Assembly (NCBI GenBank): GCA_903839035.1
Contig: CAIMAQ010000079.1
Coordinates: 1 to 64,000, forward strand
From: an uncultured Opitutia bacterium
GTDB taxonomy: Bacteria > Verrucomicrobiota > Verrucomicrobiia > Opitutales > Opitutaceae
Length of the DNA stretch: 64,000 nucleotides
Direction: 5' to 3'
The notes beneath the pieces were generated by a model. That model saw only the letters and a program-made list of their open reading frames with translations. It searched no databases and was not told where the DNA came from. This document shows, piece after piece, positions 25,622-33,709 of this stretch. Made by a program: the position numbers and the translations under genes. Numbering within the stretch: the stretch's first letter is position 1; each line of letters opens with the position of its first letter.

Positions 25622-25816
25622 ATGAGCACCACCGAAAACACGCAGCAGACTCCCACGCCCGCCGAGCTCCCGTTCACGAACCCCTCAGCGATGAAGCTGT
25701 TCGTCACCGACACGGGTAAGATCCTCCCGCGCAAGTACACGCACCTGACGGCCCGCCACCAGCGCGCCATCACCAAGACCATCAAGCACTCGCGCAACAT
25801 GCTGCTCGCCCAGTAA
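25622..25816 (+). CDS. rpsR: 30S ribosomal protein S18 (bS18)
   Basis: 64 residues. The bS18 signature is present: LFVTDTGKILPRKYTHLTARHQRAITKTIK (landmark region, residues about 26-55), with an Asn/Thr/Pro-rich N-terminus. It binds 16S rRNA and the S6 protein. In many bacteria rpsR sits with rpsF and ssb; here it stands alone between tRNA-Arg and tsaC, followed by a strong terminator. Confidence 0.94.
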   Translation: MSTTENTQQTPTPAELPFTNPSAMKLFVTDTGKILPRKYTHLTARHQRAITKTIKHSRNMLLAQ

Positions 25817-25837
25817 GCTGGGTTGACCCATTTCAAC

Positions 25838-25867
25838 GGCCGGAGTCTTTGGGCTCCGGCCTTTTTT
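25838..25867 (+). terminator. Rho-independent terminator after rpsR
   Basis: Stem GGCCGGAG / CTCCGGCC with an 8-nt loop, followed by six T (25862-25867). It ends 5 bp before the tsaC start, so tsaC either reads through or has its own promoter within this hairpin region. Confidence 0.9.
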
Positions 25868-25872
25868 GTGCC

Positions 25873-26871
25873 ATGACGGCTAAATCCACCGCCCGCCTCC
25901 TCCGCGGCACCCCCTCCACCCTCGCCCGGCTCGCCCGCCGGTTGCGCGCCGGTGACCTCGTGGCGGTGCCCACCGAGACGGTCTACGGCCTCGCCGCCAA
26001 CGCCCTCGATGCCCGCGCCTGCCGCAAGATTTTCACCGCCAAGGGCCGCCCAGCCAACGATCCGCTCATCGTTCACATCCACGCCCTCGCCCAGCTCAGC
26101 CAGGTCGCCGAGATCAACGCCGCCGCGCTCAAGCTGGCGAAAAAATTCTGGCCCGGCCCGCTGACCCTCGTCCTGCCGAAAAAACCCATCGTCCCGTCGC
26201 TGGTGTCCGCCGGCCTGCCCAGCGTCGCCGTGCGCATGCCCAGCCACCCGCTTTTCCGCCGCCTGCTCAAGCTGACCGGCCTGCCCCTCGCCGCGCCCAG
26301 TGCCAACCGTTTCGGCTACGTCAGCCCGACCACCGCCGAGCACGTCCGCGCCGGACTTGGAAATAAGATCAAGTCCATCCTCGACGGCGGCCCCTGCACC
26401 ATCGGCCTGGAATCCACTATTGTGGACCTCCGCGATCCGCGTCACCCCCGCCTGCTGCGTCCCGGCGTCATCACCCGCGCCCAGCTCGAGCGCACGCTGG
26501 GCGTCCGCGTGCTCGCCGCCCCCTCCGCCGCCAAGGCAAAAACCGGCGCCCAGCTCGCCCCCGGCCTGCTCGCCCGCCACTACAGCCCGCGCACGCCGGT
26601 CACCTTGCACGCCAAGCTCTCCCGAGCCGCCGCACAGCGCAGCCCGGCCGGCGAGGCGTGGGTTTTTCTCGCCCAGCCGCGGGTCGTCGCCGGCAAGAAC
26701 ATCTTCTGGCTCGATGCCAACGGCGATCTCCCCGGCGTCGCCCGCCGCCTGTTCGCCACGATGCGCCGCGTGGACGCCCTGCGCTTCACCCGCATCCACG
26801 TCGAACTCGCGCGCGGCAAGGGCCTAGCCGACGCGATCAACGACCGCCTGCGCCGCGCGAGCGCGGTGTAA
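25873..26871 (+). CDS. tsaC: Threonylcarbamoyl-AMP synthase, Sua5 type
   Basis: 332 residues. The YrdC domain (about 15-200) carries VPTETVYGLAANA, the KGRPANDPLIVHI motif, and the PSANRFGYVSPT region that binds nucleotide. The extra C-terminal Sua5 domain (about 235-332) makes it the long form. It makes threonylcarbamoyl-AMP from Thr, bicarbonate and ATP for the t6A modification of tRNAs reading ANN codons. It lies directly after the rpsR terminator. Confidence 0.93.
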   Translation: MTAKSTARLLRGTPSTLARLARRLRAGDLVAVPTETVYGLAANALDARACRKIFTAKGRPANDPLIVHIHALAQLSQVAEINAAALKLAKKFWPGPLTLVLPKKPIVPSLVSAGLPSVAVRMPSHPLFRRLLKLTGLPLAAPSANRFGYVSPTTAEHVRAGLGNKIKSILDGGPCTIGLESTIVDLRDPRHPRLLRPGVITRAQLERTLGVRVLAAPSAAKAKTGAQLAPGLLARHYSPRTPVTLHAKLSRAAAQRSPAGEAWVFLAQPRVVAGKNIFWLDANGDLPGVARRLFATMRRVDALRFTRIHVELARGKGLADAINDRLRRASAV

Positions 26872-26882
26872 GCGGGATGAAC

Positions 26883-26963
26883 GTTAAAAGCGGAGGGTTG
26901 AATGCCCGGCAGCCGGATCAAGTCCGTGCCCGGTCTTTCAACTTTCAACTCCTTACTTTTAAC
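26883..26963. repeat. AT-rich inverted repeat between convergent tsaC and hisC (family E-like)
   Basis: GTTAAAAG (26883-26890) and CTTTTAAC (26956-26963) are perfect inverted repeats; further GGGTTGAA and TTTCAACT pairs lie inside. It fills the convergent gap and could fold as a two-way transcription stop. Confidence 0.5.
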
Positions 26964-26974
26964 TGCGGAGCGAC

Positions 26975-28093
26975 TCAGCCCCGCACCGCATCCAGCTCCG
27001 CCAGCAGCCGCTCGTTCTGCGCGCGCGTGCCGACCGTGATGCGCAGCCACTCGGGCATGCCATAGGATTTCATCGGGCGCACAATCACGCCCCGCCGCTG
27101 CAGGGCGTCGAAGATCCGTGCACCCGCCACCAGCCCCGAGCTCGTCGAAGGGTCGCCCACCTTCACCAGGATGAAATTCGCCACGCTCGGCACCCATTCG
27201 AGCTTCCGGGCCGTGAACCCCTGCTCCAGCTGGACCATGCCCGCCCGGTTTTCGCGCACGCACTTGGCCGTGAACTCCGTGTCGTCCAGCGCCGCCACCG
27301 CCGCCGCCTGCGCGATGGCGTTCACGTTGAACGGCTGCCGCATGCGGTTGAGCAGCGCGATGATGTCCGCCGTCGCATAACCGTAGCCCACGCGCAGCGC
27401 CGCGAGCCCGTAGATCTTCGAGAACGTCCGCAGGCAGACAACCTTGCGGCCCTCGCGGATCAGCGGACGCAGATCCGGCGCCGAGGCATCGTACTCTGCA
27501 TAGGCCTCGTCGAACACCCCCACCACGTGGTCCGGCAGCGCGCGGGCAAAGGCCAGCAGGTCCGACTCCGTGTTGGCCGTGCCCGTCGGGTTGTTCGGGC
27601 TGCAGACATAGACCAGCTTCGTCCTCGGCGTGATCGCCGCGGCGAGCTGCTTGAGATCGTGCCGGTGGTTGACGAGCGGGATCTCGATCGCGTTCGCGCC
27701 GAAAACCAGCGTCACCAGCTTGTAGACCACGAAGGCCGGCGCGGCCATGACGACGTCGTCGCCGGGCCCGAGCAGCGCGTGGCCGAGCAGCTCGATGATT
27801 TCGTTGGAGCCGTTGCCGACGATGAACTGGTCCGCGCCGAGCCCGCGCACCGCCGCGAGTTTCTGCCGCAGCGCAAAACAGCCGCCGTCAGGGTAAAGCG
27901 CGCCGTGCCGCAGGGCGTGCTGCGCCGCCGCGAGCGCCTTGGGCGACGGGCCAAAGGGGTTTTCGTTCGAGGCCAGCTTGATGATGCCGTCCGGCTGGAG
28001 CCCGAGCTCGCGCGCGACCTCCTCGATCGGCTTGCCCGGCTCATAGACGGGCTGCGTCAGCACTGCGGGTTTGACCAGTGACTCGAACTTCAT
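26975..28093 (-). CDS. hisC: Histidinol-phosphate aminotransferase with a small in-frame insert
   Basis: 372 residues, PLP-dependent class I/II aminotransferase of histidine synthesis. Landmarks: ASNENPFGPSPKA, the phosphate-binding region, CSPNNPTGT, DEAYAEY, and the PLP Lys in FSKIYGLAALRVGY near residue 224. The C-terminal RRGVIVRPMKSYGMPEWLRITVGT is typical HisC. Between NFILVKVG and ARIFDAL is an extra DPSTSSGLVAG encoded by a palindromic element (27133-27153). The start MKFESL is at 28093. Aromatic transaminase activity is possible too. Confidence 0.92.
   Translation of the reverse strand: MKFESLVKPAVLTQPVYEPGKPIEEVARELGLQPDGIIKLASNENPFGPSPKALAAAQHALRHGALYPDGGCFALRQKLAAVRGLGADQFIVGNGSNEIIELLGHALLGPGDDVVMAAPAFVVYKLVTLVFGANAIEIPLVNHRHDLKQLAAAITPRTKLVYVCSPNNPTGTANTESDLLAFARALPDHVVGVFDEAYAEYDASAPDLRPLIREGRKVVCLRTFSKIYGLAALRVGYGYATADIIALLNRMRQPFNVNAIAQAAAVAALDDTEFTAKCVRENRAGMVQLEQGFTARKLEWVPSVANFILVKVGDPSTSSGLVAGARIFDALQRRGVIVRPMKSYGMPEWLRITVGTRAQNERLLAELDAVRG
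27133..27153. repeat. In-frame palindromic repeat element inside hisC
   Basis: The 20 bases GCCCCGAGCTCGTCGAAGGG and the next base look like a dispersed short palindrome of the class CCCTTCGACGAGCTCGGG. It encodes the residues PSTSSG, which interrupt a loop before ARIFDAL without breaking the frame. Only one copy is in this window. Confidence 0.55.
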
Positions 28094-28132
28094 CCGGCCA
28101 GCAGAACACAAATTCCCGGTCCCGCGAAACCC

Positions 28133-28726
28133 TTAAATTTTCCGGCTCACCACGCGGACGACCTGCATCCCCGCCGCCAGCGCGCCCTGGATGCCGGGCT
28201 CGGCGTCCTCAAACACGAGGCACTGCCCGGGCGCCACGCCCAACTGCTCCGCGGCGAGCAGGAACATGTCGGGCGACGGCTTGCCGTGCTTCACGTCGTC
28301 CGCCGTTACCACGGCGCGAAACATCGGCCGCAATCCCGTGATCTCCAGCGAGCGCTCCACGATCACCCGCGGGCCGCCCGAGGCGATGGCCATCGGGTGC
28401 GTGGCGTGCATGCGCCGCGCGTAATCCACCACCGGCTGGATCAGTTTCACGTCCTTCTGCAATTCCGCGAACAGCGTCTCCTTGGCATGGAAGACCAGGT
28501 CCGGGTCCAGCTTGAGGCCATAGCGCTCGCCAAACATCTCCGCCACGCGCCGTGTCGGCACGCCTCCCAGCGAATAGAAATAATCCTCGTCCAGGGCATG
28601 TGGCAGCCCGGCCGCCTGCATCGCGGCATCCCAGGCGCGGTAGTGCAGCGGCATGGTGTCGATCAGCGTGCCGTCGAGGTCGAAGATGTACCCGGCGAAG
28701 TCGCCGGCGGGAATGTCGAGTTGCAT
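28133..28726 (-). CDS. HAD-superfamily hydrolase (sugar-phosphate phosphatase or beta-phosphoglucomutase-like)
   Basis: 197 residues. HAD motif I is FDLDGTLIDTMPLHYRAWD near residues 15-33 with the nucleophile Asp; motif III is KHGKPSPDMF and motif IV FEDAEPGIQGA. A small helical cap between motif I and II puts it in the beta-phosphoglucomutase/YqaB group, which hydrolyses sugar phosphates. The start at 28726 (MQLDIPAGDFAGYIFD) fits; a longer frame lacks domain character. It is on the same strand as arsN but 46 bp away, and its substrate is not indicated. Confidence 0.8.
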   Translation of the reverse strand: MQLDIPAGDFAGYIFDLDGTLIDTMPLHYRAWDAAMQAAGLPHALDEDYFYSLGGVPTRRVAEMFGERYGLKLDPDLVFHAKETLFAELQKDVKLIQPVVDYARRMHATHPMAIASGGPRVIVERSLEITGLRPMFRAVVTADDVKHGKPSPDMFLLAAEQLGVAPGQCLVFEDAEPGIQGALAAGMQVVRVVSRKI

Positions 28727-28772
28727 GAACCGCCCACGCCACGGCCAAACCTCCGGCACGGCAACGGCAAAT

Positions 28773-29300
28773 TCAACTCCGCCCCGCCACGCTGCTGCGC
28801 CGCTCCAGCAGCACGGTGTCGCGCCACTGCCCCGCCAGCGGGCCATGCGCCATCTTGCCAATGCGCTCCCGCCGACCCACCTCGCGGAAACCATTCCGCA
28901 CATGCAGCGCAATGCTCGACTTGTTCTCCGGGAAAATCCCCGCCTGCAGGGTCCAGACCCCGAGGATTTCCGACCGCGCGATGAGGTCGCGGATCAGCGT
29001 GTCGCCCACGCCGCGACCGCGGGCGGACTGCGCCACATACACGCTCACCTCGGCGACGCCGACATAGACGCACCGGTCCGAGACCGGCGACAGGCAGGCC
29101 CAGCCGAGCACCAGCCCGGCACTGTCGCGGGCAATCAGGCTGCACCCCACCATCTTGCCGTTGCTCCACTCGGCAAAGGACGCCGGGGGCTCGCTCGCGA
29201 ACGTCGCATGGCCCGTCGCGATGCCTTCGCGGTAAATCTCCGCCACGACCGGCCAGTCGGCCGCACTCATTGCCGCGATCTGAATCCCGGGTGCGCTCAT
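28773..29300 (-). CDS. arsN: GNAT acetyltransferase of the phosphinothricin/arsinothricin type (ArsN-like)
   Basis: 175 residues. The acetyl-CoA motif is SARGRGVGDTLIRDLI near 90-105, followed by GVWTLQAGIFPENKSS and GFREVGRRERIGKM with the C-terminal WRDTVLLERRS, a pattern of phosphinothricin-type acetyltransferases. It is 7 bp downstream of acr3 in an arsenic operon. ArsN1 enzymes in such operons acetylate the arsenical antibiotic arsinothricin, but this is inference from family and context; other amine substrates are possible. Confidence 0.75.
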   Translation of the reverse strand: MSAPGIQIAAMSAADWPVVAEIYREGIATGHATFASEPPASFAEWSNGKMVGCSLIARDSAGLVLGWACLSPVSDRCVYVGVAEVSVYVAQSARGRGVGDTLIRDLIARSEILGVWTLQAGIFPENKSSIALHVRNGFREVGRRERIGKMAHGPLAGQWRDTVLLERRSSVAGRS

Positions 29301-29307
29301 GCGACCG

Positions 29308-30363
29308 TCAGCTTGGACGACCCAGCCGCCGTTTCCAAGCCAGCGCTACGCTGACCAGCGCGATGAGTGCGGGCACCTCCACCAGGGGCCCGACCACGGC
29401 GGCAAAGGCCGCACCCGACGCGAGTCCGAACACCCCCACCGCCACCGCGATCGCCAGCTCGAAGTTGTTGCCCGACGCAGTGAACGCGAGGGTGGCCGCC
29501 CGGGCGTAATCCGTGCCGGCCCGGATGCTCATCCAGAAGGTGGCGAAGAACATGATGGCGAAATAAACCACCAGCGGCAGTGCGATCCGCAGCACGTCGA
29601 GCGGGATGCGCAGCACCGTGTCGCCCTTCAGGCTGAACATCACAAAGATCGTGAACAGCAGCGCAGCCAGCGTCAGTGGGCTGATCGCCGGGGCAAACTT
29701 CCCGTCATACCACGCCACCCGCGCCCCGCGGCGCAGGGCCAGCCGGGTCAGCCAGCCCGTCAGGAACGGAATCCCGAGGTAAATGAAGACGCTTTTCGCC
29801 ACGCTCGCGATGGTGATGCTCGTCAGGTCGAGCGCCCCGGTGTGCACGCCGACGAGCGGCGGCAGCACGCGGAGAAACAGCCAGGCCAGCGGCGCGTAGA
29901 AAAACACCTGGAACAGCGCATTGAAGGCCACGAGTCCCGCGCAGTACTCGCGGCTGCCGCCCGCGAGGTCGTTCCACACGATCACCATCGCGATGCAACG
30001 CGCCAGTCCGATCATCACCAGGCCCGCGAAATATTCCGGCCGGTCGCGGAGGAAAATCACCGCCAAAACAAACATCAGCACCGGGCCCACCAGCCAGTTT
30101 TGCACGAGGGACAGCGCCAGGACCTTCTTGTCGCGGAACACGTCGCCCAGTTCCTCGTAACGCACCTTCGCCAGCGGCGGGTACATCATCACGATCAGCC
30201 CGATCGCAATCGGGATCGAGGTGGTCCCGACGCTCCAGGCGGTCAGCGCGGCCGGGATCGCCGGCAGCCAGCGTCCGGCCAGCACGCCCGCGAGCATCGC
30301 GAGGAATATCCAGACGGTGAGATAACGGTCGAGGAACGACAGGCGGGCGGAGATGGGATTCAT
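29308..30363 (-). CDS. acr3: Arsenite efflux pump Acr3
   Basis: 351 residues with about ten membrane helices. The essential Cys is in [12 protein letters not shown] (C123) and the family helix [16 protein letters not shown] is conserved. Acr3 exports arsenite using the proton gradient. It lies in the operon order arsR-arsC-acr3-arsN, 26 bp downstream of arsC. It belongs to the BART superfamily, not the ArsB type. Confidence 0.95.
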   Translation of the reverse strand: MNPISARLSFLDRYLTVWIFLAMLAGVLAGRWLPAIPAALTAWSVGTTSIPIAIGLIVMMYPPLAKVRYEELGDVFRDKKVLALSLVQNWLVGPVLMFVLAVIFLRDRPEYFAGLVMIGLARCIAMVIVWNDLAGGSREYCAGLVAFNALFQVFFYAPLAWLFLRVLPPLVGVHTGALDLTSITIASVAKSVFIYLGIPFLTGWLTRLALRRGARVAWYDGKFAPAISPLTLAALLFTIFVMFSLKGDTVLRIPLDVLRIALPLVVYFAIMFFATFWMSIRAGTDYARAATLAFTASGNNFELAIAVAVGVFGLASGAAFAAVVGPLVEVPALIALVSVALAWKRRLGRPS

Positions 30364-30389
30364 GGCGGGTTGAGCGACGGGCTACGGCC

Positions 30390-30902
30390 TCAGGTGTTCA
30401 TTGCCGACTCGCCGGGCAGTTTGAATTGCTCGCCCACGCTGCGCACCGCCACTGCGTCGAGCAGCTTGTCGTCGGGAAACGCACAGAACAGGTCCACGCG
30501 CCGCGCAATCTGGGACGCCACGTTCACGAAGCAGCGGTATTTCTCGTCCTCGGTGCCCTCCGCCCCGGCCGGGTCGGGCGAACCCCAGTGCGCGATCATC
30601 GGCTGACCGGGCCAGACCGGGCAGGCTTCCTTCGCGTTGTCGCAGACGGTGATGACAAAATCGAACTTCACCCCCTTGAACTCGTCCCACGACTTCGAAC
30701 GCGCGTCGCTGGCGTCCAGGCTGTACTTCTCCCGCAGCGTGCGCACCGCGAGCGGATTCACCCGGCCGGTGGGATGCGAGCCCGCGCTGAACACCTCGAA
30801 GCGACCCCGCCCCTTCGCGCGGAGCAGGTATTCGCCGAGGACGGAGCGGGCGGAATTGCCGGTGCAGAGGATCAGGACCTTGTACGGTGCTTTTTGGCTC
30901 AT
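30390..30902 (-). CDS. arsC: Arsenate reductase, low-molecular-weight phosphatase fold, thioredoxin-coupled type
   Basis: 170 residues. The phosphatase loop is CTGNSARS (C13-x5-R19), and two later cysteines in VCDNAKEACP (C87 and C94, six residues apart) match the three-Cys relay of the thioredoxin-linked family (as in S. aureus). It reduces arsenate to arsenite for export. It follows arsR by 6 bp. Confidence 0.93.
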   Translation of the reverse strand: MSQKAPYKVLILCTGNSARSVLGEYLLRAKGRGRFEVFSAGSHPTGRVNPLAVRTLREKYSLDASDARSKSWDEFKGVKFDFVITVCDNAKEACPVWPGQPMIAHWGSPDPAGAEGTEDEKYRCFVNVASQIARRVDLFCAFPDDKLLDAVAVRSVGEQFKLPGESAMNT

Positions 30903-30908
30903 GGAAAA

Positions 30909-31277
30909 TCAGCGGGATTTGGCCGGCGCGCAGCAGGCCGGTCCGGTGGCGGAGAGTTTCGGCGCCAGCTGCCTCAGCCGGGCAAGGTCCTGCCGGAAAA
31001 CGGGGTCCTCCCCCGTGCAGTCCTGCAGGCAGGCGAGATTGGTCCGAAGCTCGCGCGACGGCTTGGCCGGCAGCGCGTAGACCATCCAGTTGCCGTCCCG
31101 CTCGCACTGCACCAGCCCGCGCGCCTTCAGGTAGGCGAGATGCTTGGAAATCTTCACCTGCGGCTCCCGCAGGACCGCCTGGAAGTGACAGACGCAGAGC
31201 GGGCCCTGCGCCAGCACGTGGAGCAGCCGCAGCCGCGTCGGGTCACAGAGGCACTCGTAGATCGAAATCAGCTTCAC
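30909..31277 (-). CDS. arsR: ArsR-family arsenic-responsive repressor
   Basis: 122 residues, winged helix. The metal-binding motif is LCVCHF (C28, C30), with further cysteines at 9, 11 and near the C-terminal CC; the recognition helix lies in VKISKHLAYLKARGLVQ. On binding As(III) it would release the operon promoter upstream of 31277. It is the first gene of the operon. No clear inverted operator was resolved in the 76-bp upstream gap. Confidence 0.9.
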   Translation of the reverse strand: MKLISIYECLCDPTRLRLLHVLAQGPLCVCHFQAVLREPQVKISKHLAYLKARGLVQCERDGNWMVYALPAKPSRELRTNLACLQDCTGEDPVFRQDLARLRQLAPKLSATGPACCAPAKSR

Positions 31278-31353
31278 CGCCCTTCCATATACCTAGGCAG
31301 GAATATAGATCAAGCCGGAAGACCCGGGTGGGCGTCAATGCCGGGTCAACCGC

Positions 31354-32820
31354 TCAATGCCCCGCGCGCGGGTTCTGTTTCTCGATCCGCTTCATCTCCG
31401 CGAGGCTGCGCGTCTTCAGGCGCGCGGCGCCGCGGGTGACCTTCGTCTTGAGGAGCTTGCCCTTCGCCAGGCGCTTCTTGGCGGCGGCGATGGCGCGTTT
31501 GTAGCGGGGCAGCCAGGGCGCCTGCGCCACGAGCATCTCGTCCACCATCTGCCAGATTTCGGGCGGGTTGCAGACCGCGCCAGTGAGCGGGTCCATCATG
31601 AAGGCCTGGCGCAGGAGGGTGTCGTCGCCGGCCACCGCCGCCTCGACGCCGAGGCGCTGGACCGAGATCGAGGCGTTGCACACTGCGGCACAGCCGAGCG
31701 GCAGGTCGCCCACCTGGATCATGCTGATGCCATGGCGGTCCACGAAGCCGGGGGCCTCGATGATCGCGTCCGGCGCGAGATTGGTGATGGTGCCGCCGTT
31801 CGGCAGGTTGAAGTGGCCGCGGTAGACGCGGCCCGTCTCCAGCGCCTCGAGGATGCGGCTGCCGTGTTCCTCGCTGCGGTTTTCCTGGGTGTAGCGCAGG
31901 GGCTCGTGCTTTTTTTTGCCGCCAAACTCCGCCTCGAACCAGTTCCGGCCCTCGGTGCAGACGCGCAGATAGCCGCCCGTCTCGCCGCCGATCCAGACGT
32001 TCAGGTTGCTCCACCGCTTGATCTCGTTGGTGCGCTTGCGGTACCACGGCACGTATTCGCTGAGGTGGCCGTTCGACTCGGTCGAGTAATAGCCAAAGCG
32101 CCGCAGCATATCGATGCGCACCTTCTCCTCCTGCGGGTAAACGGGATGCTTCTCAAACGCCGCCAGCAGCTCCGGCGTGCGCTCCTGGCCGTCGGTCTTG
32201 ACCGAGATGAACCAGGTCTGGTGGTTGATGCCGGCGCAGATGATGTCCACCTCGGACTTCTTCTTGCCCAGCACCTCCGCGATCTGGAAGTGCCCGTGCT
32301 GCACGCCGTGGCACAGGCCCACGCAGCGGACGCCGCCGTACTTGTTCACGGCCCACGTCATCATCGCCATCGGGTTGGCGTAGTTCAGGAGCAGGCAGTC
32401 CGGCGCGGCGACCTCGCGGATGTCCTTGCAGAAATCCAGCAGCGCCGAGATGCCGCGCTGCGCGTACATGATGCCGCCCGCGCAGAGCGTGTCGCCCACG
32501 CACTGGTCCACGCCGTACTTCAGCGGGATGTCCACGTCGGTCGCGAAGGCCTCCAGCCCGCCGATACGCACCACGGTGAAGATGTATTTCGCCCCGCGCA
32601 GTGCGTCGCGGCGGTTCGTGGTCGCGGTGATCTTCGTCGTCAGGCCGTTGGCGGCGATGTCCTGCCGGCACAAGTCCGTGACCATTTTCAGGTTGCGGGC
32701 GTTGATGTCGGTGAAGGCGAACTCGACGTCCGCGAACTCCGGCACCGCGAGCAGGTCGGCGAGCAGGCGGCGGGTGAAGCCGATCGAGCCGGCGCCAATG
32801 AAGGTGATCTTGAAGGGCAT
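31354..32820 (-). CDS. melA: GH4 alpha-galactosidase/alpha-glucosidase (MelA type)
   Basis: 488 residues. The NAD-binding N-terminus GAGSIGFTRRLLADLL and metal/NAD motifs LLNYANPMAMMTWAVNK, CHGVQHGHFQIAE (Cys and His bind Mn) and GINHQTWF are GH4 features. These enzymes need NAD and Mn and cleave glycosides by an oxidation-elimination route in the cytosol. Its sugar (alpha-galactoside versus alpha-glucoside) is not decided by sequence here. Upstream is a 159-bp gap with the terminator of the peroxiredoxin gene. Confidence 0.9.
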   Translation of the reverse strand: MPFKITFIGAGSIGFTRRLLADLLAVPEFADVEFAFTDINARNLKMVTDLCRQDIAANGLTTKITATTNRRDALRGAKYIFTVVRIGGLEAFATDVDIPLKYGVDQCVGDTLCAGGIMYAQRGISALLDFCKDIREVAAPDCLLLNYANPMAMMTWAVNKYGGVRCVGLCHGVQHGHFQIAEVLGKKKSEVDIICAGINHQTWFISVKTDGQERTPELLAAFEKHPVYPQEEKVRIDMLRRFGYYSTESNGHLSEYVPWYRKRTNEIKRWSNLNVWIGGETGGYLRVCTEGRNWFEAEFGGKKKHEPLRYTQENRSEEHGSRILEALETGRVYRGHFNLPNGGTITNLAPDAIIEAPGFVDRHGISMIQVGDLPLGCAAVCNASISVQRLGVEAAVAGDDTLLRQAFMMDPLTGAVCNPPEIWQMVDEMLVAQAPWLPRYKRAIAAAKKRLAKGKLLKTKVTRGAARLKTRSLAEMKRIEKQNPRAGH

Positions 32821-32925
32821 GGTGAGGGGTTAAATTCGCGCGCAGGTTGCGAAGGTTCGGACCGGCTGGCGATGTCGAAAATACCGGCGAATGGGTCCGG
32901 CCGGTTGCCGGCGCCGTCCGGACAC

Positions 32926-32961
32926 AAAAACGCCCCGGACCGGGATCGGCCGCGGGGCGTG
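32926..32961 (-). terminator. Rho-independent terminator after the peroxiredoxin gene
   Basis: Read on the minus strand: stem ACGCCCCGCGGCC pairs with GGTCCGGGGCGT around a GATCCC loop, followed by five T. It begins 18 bp after the peroxiredoxin stop. Confidence 0.85.
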
Positions 32962-32979
32962 ATTCAGGCGAAGGCCGGC

Positions 32980-33615
32980 TCAGTTCTTGGCCAGGTACTC
33001 GGCGACGCCCTTGTTGGTCGCCTTCATGCCGCTCTTACCCGGGGTCCAGTTGGCCGGGCAGACCTCGCCGTGCTTCTCGAAGAACTGCAGGGCGTCCACG
33101 ATGCGCAGCGTCTCGGCGACGTCGCGGCCGAGCGGCAGGTCGTTCACCAGCGCGTGGCGCACGATGCCCTTGCGGTCGATCAGGAAGAGGCCGCGGTAGG
33201 CAATCAGGTCACCCTTCGCGGTGAACGGCGCGTCCGGCGTTGCCCCGGGGACGAGTTCGCCGACGAGCACACCGTAGGCGGACGCGATCGTCTTGTTGGT
33301 GTCGGCCACGATGGGATAGGTCACGCCGCCGATGCCGCCCTGGTTCTTCGGCACCTGGAGCCAGCCCCAGTGGGACTGCTCGGTATCGGTGGAGCAGGCC
33401 ACGACCGCCGTGCCGCGGGACTCGAAGTCCTTCAGTGCGGCCTGGAAGGCGTGCAACTCGCTGGGGCAGACGAACGTGAAATCCTTCGGGTAGAAGAACA
33501 GCACGACATGCTGCTTGCCGAGGTAGCGCGTCAGCGAGAAGTCACTCACGACCTCACCATTGACGACGGCGTTGGCGTTGAAGAGCGGGGCGGGTTTTCC
33601 GACGAGGGTGGACAT
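32980..33615 (-). CDS. Typical 2-Cys peroxiredoxin (AhpC/Prx1 family)
   Basis: 211 residues. The peroxidatic Cys is C50 in FYPKDFTFVCPSE; the resolving Cys is in the C-terminal EVCPANW near residue 186. The middle has the STDTEQSHWGW motif. It reduces hydrogen peroxide and organic peroxides, recharged by thioredoxin or AhpF. The start MSTLVGKPAPLFN at 33615 is typical. Next to the helicase gene but probably a single transcription unit with its own terminator. Confidence 0.94.
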   Translation of the reverse strand: MSTLVGKPAPLFNANAVVNGEVVSDFSLTRYLGKQHVVLFFYPKDFTFVCPSELHAFQAALKDFESRGTAVVACSTDTEQSHWGWLQVPKNQGGIGGVTYPIVADTNKTIASAYGVLVGELVPGATPDAPFTAKGDLIAYRGLFLIDRKGIVRHALVNDLPLGRDVAETLRIVDALQFFEKHGEVCPANWTPGKSGMKATNKGVAEYLAKN

Positions 33616-33709
33616 AGTGCTTTGAAAATAGAGCAATCACCGCGCCAGACAAGGGCCTAGCGCATTGTTCGCATGAAAAAACAATCCGTGAACAAGCCCC
33701 GGGCGCGCC

